This document shows, in pieces, positions 1 through 7,983 of a DNA stretch of 44,500 nucleotides; the first letter of the stretch is position 1; each line of letters starts with the position of its first letter. The translations under genes and the position numbers were made by a program. The stretch covers positions 1-44,500 of the forward strand of contig JACIXR010000007.1 of assembly GCA_014360495.1 (NCBI GenBank). The letters run 5' to 3'. Under the pieces are notes generated by a model. The model was given only the letters and a program-made list of their open reading frames with translations. It was not told the origin of the DNA and made no database searches. The DNA is from a bacterium (GTDB lineage: Bacteria > Armatimonadota > JACIXR01).

Positions 1-33
1 GGCGGTGGTCAGTTTGGACCAGGCAGACAGTAG
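1..33 (+). CDS. Possible 3' end of an upstream gene (glycine-rich tail)
   Basis: Frame 1 reads GGGQFGPGRQ and then TAG at 31-33. A glycine/glutamine-rich tail followed 25 bases later by a strong hairpin is compatible with the end of a plus-strand gene cut by the window edge. Only ten codons are visible, so neither family nor reality can be judged. Confidence 0.25.
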   Translation, partial: GGGQFGPGRQ

Positions 34-57
34 CGAGTTAATAAGAGGAGCATAATA

Positions 58-97
58 TGGGTGGGCAGATTGCCGATGTCGGCAATCTGCCCACCCA
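58..97 (+). repeat. Perfect 19-bp inverted repeat, possible terminator
   Basis: Bases 58-76 and 79-97 are exact reverse complements separated by only two bases (TG). The plus-strand side continues with a T-rich stretch (TTTGATTTT), so it could terminate the gene ending at 33. The perfect GC-rich stem with almost no loop would also fit a dispersed palindromic repeat. Confidence 0.5.
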
Positions 98-156
98 ACT
101 TTGATTTTAAAAATTAGGAAATGATAAAAAGCTTGGAAATAAGCCAGTTTCAAAAA

Positions 157-198
157 GAAAAGACAGGGGAAAGGGTTTATCCTTCCCCCTGTCTTTTA
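157..198 (-). terminator. Rho-independent terminator of the PorV-like gene
   Basis: Bases 158-173 pair with 181-196 with about one mismatch around a 7-base loop. Read on the minus strand, the stem is followed by a T-rich run (complement of 151-160). It lies about 20 bases beyond the stop codon of the minus-strand gene at 219-1076. The other side is also T-rich, so it may work in both directions. Confidence 0.65.
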
Positions 199-218
199 AT
201 TCTTTATGATTTAAGTTT

Positions 219-1076
219 TTAGAAAGATGATGATAGGCTTATCAGATGAAGGTCGGCCCTTTCATGCCTGGCGATTAGCCAGCCATAATCTATTTTTATC
301 ATATTGTATTTTATCCCCAATCCAAGCGTAGCGTTTTTATGAAGCCAGCCAAACCTCACAGTTAGGTAGTCGTTGAGCTTCCTCTCTATTCCGCCTCTTA
401 TCTGCACTTTATCAGTGGGGAAATTCCCCTTTTCTCTTGTGATATTGAACAAGTCAATAGCTAATAGGGTTGCTTCATTGGGGCGTAGGGCAAATCCGAT
501 ATTCATTGTGGGTTTAATTGGGAGCAAGGGGGAAGCACCGCCCGGGAGCTGGAGGGAAGGAGAAGTTACGTTGAGATATGATAGCCCGATAGTTAATTGG
601 GGCGATACTTGGTTTATCAGACCGATATCAACCGCCCAGGCGTTATCACCGGTGCCAGCAATGTCCGCCCTTTTGCTTCTTATATTGCCGCCAAGATAGA
701 AACCTTCCCCAAGCTTCTGGGACACGGTGTACACTATGTCGGTTTCTTCCTCCCGGGTATCGTCTCTTCTGCCATTCCAGTAGGAAAGAGCGCCAGCGAA
801 CTCGCTTGGACCTCTGCTCGGAGCGATAAAGGATAGCATATAAAGTTTCGCATCTTTCGCCTTTGCGGCAGTAGTGAAACTCGTCTGTGTCTCCGTAATA
901 GCCCCAATAATAGCCGGGTTCCATATAGCGGCGCTTACATCATCAGTCACCGCTATTGAGGCACTGCCGATGCCGAGCAACCTGGCCGTACCGACATCAA
1001 AATAGACTGCCTGCTGGCTGTAGGCAATGCCAGCCATGAACAATACTACAAGCAACAAGAACATCAGCTTCTTCAT
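219..1076 (-). CDS. PorV/PorQ-like outer-membrane beta-barrel protein
   Basis: A 285-residue exported protein. Residues 1-20 form a signal peptide (MKK, hydrophobic core, AYSQ). The following segment, GTARLLGIGSASIAVTDDVSAA then IWNPA, matches the N-terminal signature of the PorV/PorQ/UPF0164 barrel family (family consensus roughly GARxxGMGxAxVAxxDDxxAxxWNPA). The rest alternates in a beta-barrel manner and ends in Phe, as outer-membrane proteins often do. In Bacteroidota, PorV is the outer-membrane shuttle of type IX secretion that binds cargo C-terminal domains. Here that role is only an inference, encouraged by three CTD-bearing proteins about 10-20 kb away. The gene has its own promoter (1110-1138) and terminator (157-198), so it looks monocistronic. 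The start has a GGGGG ribosome-binding stretch upstream. The family assignment is fairly secure; the specific role is not. Confidence 0.75.
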   Translation of the reverse strand: MKKLMFLLLVVLFMAGIAYSQQAVYFDVGTARLLGIGSASIAVTDDVSAAIWNPAIIGAITETQTSFTTAAKAKDAKLYMLSFIAPSRGPSEFAGALSYWNGRRDDTREEETDIVYTVSQKLGEGFYLGGNIRSKRADIAGTGDNAWAVDIGLINQVSPQLTIGLSYLNVTSPSLQLPGGASPLLPIKPTMNIGFALRPNEATLLAIDLFNITREKGNFPTDKVQIRGGIERKLNDYLTVRFGWLHKNATLGLGIKYNMIKIDYGWLIARHERADLHLISLSSSF

Positions 1077-1109
1077 AAATATCAGACCCCCTAATAAAAG
1101 TTTTTTAGA

Positions 1110-1138
1110 ATTCTACATACATATTATTCAATGGTCAA
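1110..1138 (-). promoter_or_regulatory. Sigma-70-like promoter of the PorV-like gene
   Basis: On the minus strand, TTGACC (1133-1138) and TAGAAT (1110-1115) are separated by exactly 17 bases. The start codon of the 219-1076 gene lies about 35 bases downstream. This separates the gene from the LptD-like gene upstream of it on the same strand. Confidence 0.6.
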
Positions 1139-1152
1139 GCAATTTTTTATTT

Positions 1153-3009
1153 TTAAAATCCACCTTGAGATATTTCCAAACCAAATTTTTTATCTCGTTT
1201 GGACCAATAAAGATATATCTCCCTTTCTCCAATGGACTTTGAAAGGATATATTGTAAATCTGAAAAGTCATAGGGACCAAGTTTATAAAAATAAGAACGA
1301 AGCTGAAGACCCCATTGATGAGAGAAAGAGTAAGATAAGTTTCCGTAGCTGAACTTGCTATTGTCTTCCAAACTGTTGTTTATGTAGAAATAACCTGACC
1401 ATTTGCCTCTCCTGAAGAGTAGATTAAGCCCCAAATTCTCGCCTCCCTGACTTCCATACCTCGTAGCATTGAACTTTGAATAGGTAATGCTCAAGTTCCC
1501 CCACCCCTTGAGCTCCCTTCCTAAATAGGCGTTAAATGTATAAAGTCCCTTGTCCTCCTTCCCCCATTGATAACCTCCCTCCAGTGAAAGGTCCAACCTG
1601 TTTTTCCCAATCATAATTGAAGGAGAAAGCCATTGGACAAAGAGCTCCTTTCCCAACCAATCCCACTTATATACCCTCCCTACTATTCCAAGCGAAGACA
1701 TCCCCAATTTCAACGGACGTATCCTAAGTGATATATCCTGCCCTTCTTTCTCGTAAATCCCGTATTTCCTTTGATAGATGTTGTAGATTAAGTTAGCGGA
1801 AGACCATTCTTTCCTTATGGAAACTCTGCTATACCTATCTCCTCTTGCGAGGTAATCAAGATAGAGGTTAGTAAAGAGCTTATCGGGGAAGATGTGCTGA
1901 TGAGACCAGGTAGCTCCCCAATCTCCTCCCTCCCCCTGCTCAAAAACAATTCCTCCCCTTGCATTATTTAGTTCATATTGCTGGTCAAGCGCCAAATTCC
2001 ATCCTTGCCGCCTCGTGTATACATCTATACCACTTGCATTCGCATACCGGAGATGAAGAGCACCTGTATAATTCTCTTTTAGGGCAAAATAAAAGGGAAA
2101 ATCAAGAGCTATACCGCTCGTTCCCCAACTCAACATCTGCTGAGTATAATCACCATAAGTGGAAAACCTTATTAACTGATATGGGAGGGAAAAAACTTTA
2201 CTGCCTCCTATGAAGGTAGAAGTTCCCTTTAGGTAGACCTTCTCCCCGGGAAATATCTCCGCCTCCTTTGCGAGAATCACGACGCGAGAATCGGCTGGGT
2301 CGTAGAAGTCAAAGGCATAGGAAGGAATATATCCTTCAAAAGGTTCCTCCACAAGGTTTATACCTTTTATCTTGACAGCCCTTACTTCTCCTTCTGCGAT
2401 GAGCATAATTCCCTCATTGGAGGTGAAATCCCAAAACAGCCTATCTCCTTCAATCTTCTTATGCCCGTTGCTCACGCATATTTCCCCCAGCGCTTTTAAA
2501 GTAGCTGAAGTAGCATCTACCTGAAAGCTATCGCCCGTGAAGATAAGCCCCTTGTAGTAAACATTTACATTTCCCGTAGCGTCCAAGACTCCTCCATCGG
2601 CGCACCAAGCAAGATAATTTCCCGAGACTTTTACCACTCTTCCCTTTCGCTCATATGTTAGTTCTTTCTCGGAAACGAAGGTAACTTTAGCTTGAACAGT
2701 TGAGCCCAGACAGGAGATGGTGATTGTAGCGGTTCCTTCCTTTGTGCTCGTTATCTCTGCCCTTGCCACACCTCCTTCCGTATATACCCAAGGAGTTATA
2801 GTGCCGAGGGTAGTGGCGAAATCAACTCTCACGCTCTGAGAGACAAGCCCCTTTCCTTCCTCCCTTATCTGGGCTGTAATCACTGCGGTAGAAGTCCCAT
2901 CAGCGGGGACAACCTGTGGGTTCACATCAACTTGAATGGTGTATATCGCTCCTCTCGCAAGGCTTAGAAATAAGATAATAGAGAGGAGAAAAAATTTTCG
3001 TCTTCCCAT
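1153..3009 (-). CDS. LptD/OstA-like outer-membrane protein with N-terminal Big-1-type Ig domain
   Basis: A 618-residue exported protein. Residues 1-20 are a signal peptide. Residues ~22-112 resemble an invasin/Big-1 bacterial Ig domain (PADGTSTAVITAQIREEGKG, later GTATITI). Residues ~125-240 have the repeating OstA/LptA beta-jellyroll pattern (VSGNYLAWCADGGVLDATGN, IEGDRLFWDFTSNEG), which in LptA/LptD binds lipopolysaccharide in transit. The remainder (~280-618) is rich in aromatic beta strands and ends in Phe, consistent with an outer-membrane barrel. LptD inserts LPS in the outer leaflet. Whether this protein does so or handles another glycolipid cannot be read from sequence. Classic LptD lacks a Big-1 domain and is usually longer. 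The ATG sits only nine bases from a possible minus-strand -10, so initiation may be near-leaderless. Confidence 0.65.
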   Translation of the reverse strand: MGRRKFFLLSIILFLSLARGAIYTIQVDVNPQVVPADGTSTAVITAQIREEGKGLVSQSVRVDFATTLGTITPWVYTEGGVARAEITSTKEGTATITISCLGSTVQAKVTFVSEKELTYERKGRVVKVSGNYLAWCADGGVLDATGNVNVYYKGLIFTGDSFQVDATSATLKALGEICVSNGHKKIEGDRLFWDFTSNEGIMLIAEGEVRAVKIKGINLVEEPFEGYIPSYAFDFYDPADSRVVILAKEAEIFPGEKVYLKGTSTFIGGSKVFSLPYQLIRFSTYGDYTQQMLSWGTSGIALDFPFYFALKENYTGALHLRYANASGIDVYTRRQGWNLALDQQYELNNARGGIVFEQGEGGDWGATWSHQHIFPDKLFTNLYLDYLARGDRYSRVSIRKEWSSANLIYNIYQRKYGIYEKEGQDISLRIRPLKLGMSSLGIVGRVYKWDWLGKELFVQWLSPSIMIGKNRLDLSLEGGYQWGKEDKGLYTFNAYLGRELKGWGNLSITYSKFNATRYGSQGGENLGLNLLFRRGKWSGYFYINNSLEDNSKFSYGNLSYSFSHQWGLQLRSYFYKLGPYDFSDLQYILSKSIGEREIYLYWSKRDKKFGLEISQGGF

Positions 3010-3019
3010 TTTTCAGTAA

Positions 3020-3046
3020 TATGATATAATAGATTAGGAAAGGAGG
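3020..3046 (+). promoter_or_regulatory. Extended -10 promoter and RBS of nrdD, overlapping a divergent minus-strand promoter
   Basis: TGATATAAT (3022-3030) is an extended -10 element and AGGAGG (3041-3046) precedes the ATG at 3055; no good -35 is visible. On the opposite strand, TTGCCT (3044-3049) and TATCAT (3021-3026), 17 bases apart, could drive the LptD-like gene. The two would then share the same DNA. Confidence 0.4.
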
Positions 3047-3054
3047 CAAGGCTT

Positions 3055-5145
3055 ATGATTGAGGAAAAGAAAGAGGTCACCGATGTTTCCCTCTTCGTCC
3101 GCACCTCTGGAGAACAATTAGAGCGTTGGAATAGGCAAAGGATAGTTGACGCCCTCGTCAGAGAGGCTCATATGGAGGTTGCCATCGCCCAACGTATAGC
3201 AAAGGAGGTAGAGGAGGAGATTTTCGCCTCCCATATCCAAGTTATAACCACCTCCTTAGTGAGGGAATTGGTTGATGCTAAATTGATAGAATATGGCTTT
3301 GAGAACGCCCGTAGGATGCATACCCGCATAGGCGTTCCCGTTTACGATGTGAAGAACATTATTTTTTATCCGAACAAGGAGAACGCGAATATCCCCCACA
3401 ATCCCGAGGCAACTAATCTAACCCTCGCCGAGGCTATAAAGAGGGAATTCGCCCTCCTCCATGTCTTCTCTCAAGAGATATCCGATGCCCACATTAGCGG
3501 CATCATTCATCTCCACGACCTTGGCTTCATTGACCGCCCTTATTGTTCAGGACAATCGCTTGAATATGTGAAGAAGTTCGGCTTAGACCTACCCAATGCG
3601 CTCTCCATAGCCAAACCCGCAAGACATCCCGAGGTTCTTCTCGGTCAATTGATCAAATTCTCCGCCGCTTTACAGGGACATTTCGCGGGCGCAATAGGAT
3701 GGGATGCTGTTAATCTCTTCTTCGCTCCCTATTTAGAGGGGCTTTCCGATAGGGAAATCCACCAGCTCGCCCAGATGCTGATTTTCGAATTCTCCCAGCA
3801 AGCAGTAGCGAGAGGTGGACAAGCTATCTTCAGCGATATTAACCTCTATTGGGAGGTTCCCGAACATTTCGCCGATGTACCCGCAATCGGTCCGGGAGGG
3901 GAATACACGGGAAAAACTTATAAGGAATATGAAAAGGAAGCGCAGAGATTCGTCAAAGCCATATTTGAGGTCTACCTGGAAGGAGATGGAACGGGTCGTC
4001 CCTTCTTCTTCCCCAAGCCCCTTGTCCATATGACGGAGAAATTCTTCCAAACCGAGGGATGGCAGGATTTTCTCAATTTTATCTGCGAGGTGGCAGCGGA
4101 AAAGGGTAATACCTATTTCGTATTTGATAGGGGAGGAACGGCGAAAATCTCTGAATGTTGTAGGCTGTCCTTTAAATTAGAGGAATCAGATATGGCTGAC
4201 GCAGCTCAGCCCTGGAAGATGCGTTATGCGGCGATTCAAAATGTCACCATCAATTTACCCCGCATCGCTTACGAGGCCGAAGGAAGCGACGCCTTGCTCT
4301 TTCATCTTTTGAGGGAGAGAGTGGAGCTCGCTGTAAAGGCGCATCTTCAAAAGAGGCGCTTCTTGGAGGAATTGCTATCGCTCGGTTCAGAGGGACCCTT
4401 GGCTCTACTCGCAATGAGCAGGGATGGTCAGCCCTATCTCAGAATGCATAGGGCAACCTATCTCATAGGAATGGTCGGTTTAAATGAAATGGTGCAGGCA
4501 CACCTGGGGAAAGAAATGCATGAATGCAACGAGGCGCTGAAATTCGGCTTGAAAGTGATTGCGTTTATGAAGCTTCTTTGTGAGGAATTCTCACGAAAAT
4601 ACAATATGCGCTTCGTTTTAGAGCAAACCCCCGCTGAATCCGCCGCCCATAGGCTCGCGAAATTGGATTTGTCCCACTATCCGGATAAAGCCGAACATAT
4701 TGTAAAGGGAGATATCTCCAAGGGAGAGATTTACTATACCAATTCCACCTATTTGAATGTCTCTGTGCCCATAAATCCCATAGAGAGGGTGAAGAAAGAA
4801 GGTCTTTTCCACCCATTGATAGAAGCGGGCGCTCTCACTCATATTTGGCTGGGAGAAGCAAGACCCAATGCGGAATCGCTCGCCAATTTCGTGGTGAAAG
4901 TATTCCGCCAGACGGAAAACGCCCAAATCGCCTTCTCCCCCGAGTTCACTTTCTGCAACAGATGCAGCAGCCTATCACGAGGAATATTAAACGCTTGTCC
5001 GCGCTGTTCCTCGCAGGATGTTGAGGGTATAACGAGAGTAACAGGATATTTCTCCCGCGTTTCCGGCTGGAATAAGGGAAAGAGGGGCGAGCTAAAAGAC
5101 CGCTTCCGAAGCGGTAAGTACTTCCTTGAGGAAAAAATAAAATAA
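3055..5145 (+). CDS. nrdD: Anaerobic (class III) ribonucleoside-triphosphate reductase
   Basis: A 696-residue enzyme that reduces ribonucleotides to deoxyribonucleotides using a glycyl radical; it works only without oxygen. Residues ~10-93 form the ATP-cone regulatory domain. HLHDLGF and C164 (PYCSG), and the C368-C369 pair (ECCRLSF), lie in regions where class III enzymes carry active-site cysteines. The C-terminal domain has the zinc site C634-C637/C648-C651 and the radical loop RVTGYF with G664 as the likely radical glycine. Length and order are typical and nothing is truncated. The activating enzyme NrdG, often adjacent, is not next to it: downstream, after 20 bases, is a sugar isomerase. 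The start is set by AGGAGG eight bases upstream. Confidence 0.95.
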   Translation: MIEEKKEVTDVSLFVRTSGEQLERWNRQRIVDALVREAHMEVAIAQRIAKEVEEEIFASHIQVITTSLVRELVDAKLIEYGFENARRMHTRIGVPVYDVKNIIFYPNKENANIPHNPEATNLTLAEAIKREFALLHVFSQEISDAHISGIIHLHDLGFIDRPYCSGQSLEYVKKFGLDLPNALSIAKPARHPEVLLGQLIKFSAALQGHFAGAIGWDAVNLFFAPYLEGLSDREIHQLAQMLIFEFSQQAVARGGQAIFSDINLYWEVPEHFADVPAIGPGGEYTGKTYKEYEKEAQRFVKAIFEVYLEGDGTGRPFFFPKPLVHMTEKFFQTEGWQDFLNFICEVAAEKGNTYFVFDRGGTAKISECCRLSFKLEESDMADAAQPWKMRYAAIQNVTINLPRIAYEAEGSDALLFHLLRERVELAVKAHLQKRRFLEELLSLGSEGPLALLAMSRDGQPYLRMHRATYLIGMVGLNEMVQAHLGKEMHECNEALKFGLKVIAFMKLLCEEFSRKYNMRFVLEQTPAESAAHRLAKLDLSHYPDKAEHIVKGDISKGEIYYTNSTYLNVSVPINPIERVKKEGLFHPLIEAGALTHIWLGEARPNAESLANFVVKVFRQTENAQIAFSPEFTFCNRCSSLSRGILNACPRCSSQDVEGITRVTGYFSRVSGWNKGKRGELKDRFRSGKYFLEEKIK

Positions 5146-5165
5146 AAAGGAGGTATCAGGAAAAG

Positions 5166-5921
5166 ATGAAAGTCGGCGTCCAGCTTTACACATTGAGAGA
5201 TTTCACGAAAACTGCGAAGCAAACAGCTGAAACCCTGAGGAAAGTGAAGGAGATGGGCTACAACATCGTCCAAGTATCCGCTGTTGATGAACCGAAAGAT
5301 GTTAAGGAATTGAAGAAACTATTGGATGATAATGGGCTCATCGCCGTTTCAACACACACGGGATATGAGGAAATCGTTAAGGAAACTGATAAGGTAATTG
5401 AGGAACACAAGATACTCGGATGTGAAGCAATTATATGCCCTGGCTTGCCGATGGAGCTTCATAATAAGGAAGGATATATAAAGGTTGGGAAGGATTTCTC
5501 AAAGGTCATAGGGAAAATCAAGGAGAACGGGCTCGTCCTTGCCTATCACAATCATGGGATAGAGTTTGAGAGATATGAGGGTAAAACAGGATTGGAAATC
5601 TTGATGGAGAATTGCCCCGAGCTTGAGGCGGAAATTGACACTTATTGGGTTCAATATGGAGGAGGCGACCCCGCTTACTGGATTGAGAGATTCAAAAACA
5701 GGGTGAGCCAAGTCCATTTCAAGGATATGGGAATCATTCAAAATAGGCAGGTTATGCCTCCAATTGGGGAAGGAAATTTGAACTGGGAGAGAATAATTGA
5801 GGCTTGCAGAAACGCCAATGTAAAATATTGCCTTGTAGAGATGGACACCCCAACGATAGAACCATTTGAGGCACTAAGGATAAGCTTGGAGAATCTCAAG
5901 CGATTGGGCTTGGAAGCTTAG
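5166..5921 (+). CDS. Sugar phosphate isomerase/epimerase-like TIM-barrel protein
   Basis: A 251-residue cytoplasmic protein of the xylose isomerase-like/AP-endonuclease-2 TIM-barrel superfamily. It begins MKVGVQLYTLRD, the usual first strand. It carries the metal-site strands expected for the family: LAYHNHGIEF, the acidic segment EIDTYW, VHFKDM, and a final LVEMDTP strand. Relatives include inosose dehydratases/isomerases, tagatose or erythrulose epimerases and many proteins without assigned substrate. The substrate cannot be told from sequence. A strong AAGGAGG site precedes the ATG. It follows nrdD by 20 bases and is followed 70 bases later by two secreted glycosidase-like proteins, suggesting a sugar-handling group more than a link to nucleotide reduction. 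Confidence 0.85.
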   Translation: MKVGVQLYTLRDFTKTAKQTAETLRKVKEMGYNIVQVSAVDEPKDVKELKKLLDDNGLIAVSTHTGYEEIVKETDKVIEEHKILGCEAIICPGLPMELHNKEGYIKVGKDFSKVIGKIKENGLVLAYHNHGIEFERYEGKTGLEILMENCPELEAEIDTYWVQYGGGDPAYWIERFKNRVSQVHFKDMGIIQNRQVMPPIGEGNLNWERIIEACRNANVKYCLVEMDTPTIEPFEALRISLENLKRLGLEA

Positions 5922-5991
5922 AAATCCTTATTAGGACGCAAATTTTCGGCATAAGCGACTTCTTTCCTGTAAAGGAAGGAGGTGGAGTGTA

Positions 5992-7983
5992 GTGGTTAAA
6001 TTTCTCAGCATATCCTTGCTTTTGTTCCTCTTATTTGCTTTTCTCATCCCCGCCAAGGGTGAGGACTCGGGGTTATATAAGAGAATGGGGGAAAATATCG
6101 TCGTCAACGGTGGGTTCGAGGAGGAAGAGAATGGAGCCCCTGTTGGCTGGTCCATTCCCAAGGATATCACTTCCTTGGATTCCATCAATCCTCGCTCTGG
6201 GAAGTTCAGCTTAAAATATTCTCGCACGGATAAAAACGACTACCGCCTCATCACTCAGCAAATCCCCTGCGTTCCCGGAAAGCTTTACGAGGCATCGGTA
6301 TGGGTTAAGGGAGAAAATGTCAAAAGCGAGGAATCCACTGATCAAGGGGCTGGTTTCTGCATTGAATGGTATGACCAGAATGGAAAGTGGTTGGGAGGAA
6401 CTTATCCACACTGCATAGCGGGAACATTTGATTGGCAGAAGATAACAACTATCGTTCGGATACCCAAGGAAGCGAAGAAGGTGAATATCACTCTTTACCT
6501 TCGTCCCAAGAATATCGGCACAGCCTGGTTTGATGATGTTGAAGTAGTTCCAGTAGCATCTTCCCTCTTCTCGCTCGCACTGCTTTCCCCCGCTTATAGG
6601 GGAACCATTTTGACACCAACCAGGGGAAAACAAATCAAAGCGAAGATACTTATTGATAGAGAGGACTACGACTTAACGGGGATACCCCTGCGAATTTTGA
6701 GCGAGTTGAAGGATGGCAAGGGAAATACTCTTGCTAAATCGGAAATGGTTCTCAGTGAGGAGAAGGAGGCTATTATCTCTCTGCCCCTTCCTGACTTAAA
6801 GCAGGGAGAATACGATTTCATCTGCCATCTTTATTCAAAGGAGAAAGAATTGGGGAAGATATCGGAACGGATAAGCGTGATGCAGAGGATGAAAGCGAAA
6901 GTTTATATTGACGAAAAACAAAGGCTCAGAGTGGATGGCAAGCCATTCTTCCCAATCGGTCTCTATCTCGGTCCAACTGAAGACGAGCATTTGGAACGGA
7001 TAAGCAAGGCCGGCTTCAATACCATCCTCTGCTACGGATACGGCGTTGGGCAAAATCCAGAGGCATATATGGAGAGGGCTTTAAAATACGGGTTAAAGGT
7101 GATTTATTCTGTTAAGGATTTCTATGAAGGAACGGCATATTTCCCTAAGATGGGGAAAAGCGGTCTGGAGTTGGCGAAAGAGTATGTTCTGAAGTTTCGC
7201 GACCATCCCGCCCTTCTCGCCTGGTATATAAACGATGAGCTCCCAATCACCTACATCCCAAAGTTAACTGAGATGTATAAGTTGATAAAGAGCCTTGACC
7301 CTAACCATCCTCAATTCCAAGTGCTATATCAAATTCCCGACCTTGAGTTCTATTATAATTGCACGGACATAATGGGAGTAGACCCCTACCCCATCCCCTC
7401 TCGTCCAATCAGTATGGTCTCCGAGTGGACTTCTTCCGCGGTTAAGGCAATGAGCAATGCCAAACCTGTTTGGGTTGTTCCACAAATCTTTGACTGGTCA
7501 GTTTATAATCCGGCGAACAAGCCGAGAGAGCCAACTTTTGAGGAGAAGAAAAATATGTTCTATCAGGCGCTCATCAACGGTGCAAAGGGATTGATAGCCT
7601 ATTCCTACTTTGACCTCCTAAGGACAACTGGAGGCAAGGAAGCGCCCAAAGAGCTTTTTGAAAAGAGATGGCGTGAAGTTTGCGAGATAGTGGCGGAGAT
7701 AAAGAAAATAGTGCCAGTTATTCTCGAAGGCGAGGACTTGGGTAAATTGAAAGGAATTCCCGAGAGCGAAAAGTTACAGGCAAGGGGAATCCTCTATAAG
7801 GGACAACTCTATATCCTAATCGCTAATACATCAGATGCGACATTATCAATAGACATTTCTTTACCTTTAAGAGGCTGGAAATCGGCAACTGGATTTAATG
7901 GCGAGCAAATAGTTATCAAAGATGATAAACTTCATATAGACCTTGAACCCTTGGAGGCTACGACCTATGTGTTATCTAAATAG
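5992..7983 (+). CDS. Secreted glycoside hydrolase-like protein with carbohydrate-binding domain
   Basis: A 663-residue exported protein starting at GTG, with AAGGAGGTGG about eight bases upstream. A signal peptide covers ~1-24. Residues ~30-190 form a galactose-binding-like beta sandwich (VVNGGFEEEENGAPVGW, WFDDVEVVP), typical of CBM4/9-like modules. Residues ~190-300 look like a second beta domain. Residues ~305-590 form a TIM barrel starting GKPFFPIGLY. The strand-4 motif WYINDELP places E416 as a possible acid/base, as in clan GH-A. At the expected strand-7 nucleophile position the sequence reads VWVVPQIFDW, with Q498 rather than Glu. The protein may therefore be a non-classical hydrolase, a lyase or a binding protein. 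I cannot assign a GH family. It overlaps the next gene, another secreted glycosidase. Confidence 0.75.
   Translation: MVKFLSISLLLFLLFAFLIPAKGEDSGLYKRMGENIVVNGGFEEEENGAPVGWSIPKDITSLDSINPRSGKFSLKYSRTDKNDYRLITQQIPCVPGKLYEASVWVKGENVKSEESTDQGAGFCIEWYDQNGKWLGGTYPHCIAGTFDWQKITTIVRIPKEAKKVNITLYLRPKNIGTAWFDDVEVVPVASSLFSLALLSPAYRGTILTPTRGKQIKAKILIDREDYDLTGIPLRILSELKDGKGNTLAKSEMVLSEEKEAIISLPLPDLKQGEYDFICHLYSKEKELGKISERISVMQRMKAKVYIDEKQRLRVDGKPFFPIGLYLGPTEDEHLERISKAGFNTILCYGYGVGQNPEAYMERALKYGLKVIYSVKDFYEGTAYFPKMGKSGLELAKEYVLKFRDHPALLAWYINDELPITYIPKLTEMYKLIKSLDPNHPQFQVLYQIPDLEFYYNCTDIMGVDPYPIPSRPISMVSEWTSSAVKAMSNAKPVWVVPQIFDWSVYNPANKPREPTFEEKKNMFYQALINGAKGLIAYSYFDLLRTTGGKEAPKELFEKRWREVCEIVAEIKKIVPVILEGEDLGKLKGIPESEKLQARGILYKGQLYILIANTSDATLSIDISLPLRGWKSATGFNGEQIVIKDDKLHIDLEPLEATTYVLSK

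Noticed and set aside
5936-5990. Inverted repeat TTCCT/AGGAA before the 5992 gene considered as terminator or riboswitch
   Set aside because: Only five paired bases, one arm being the ribosome-binding region; too weak to call.
7943-7966. Upstream TTG start of the GH-A hydrolase
   Set aside because: No ribosome-binding site, while ATG 7967 has GGAGG at nine bases and begins the signal peptide.
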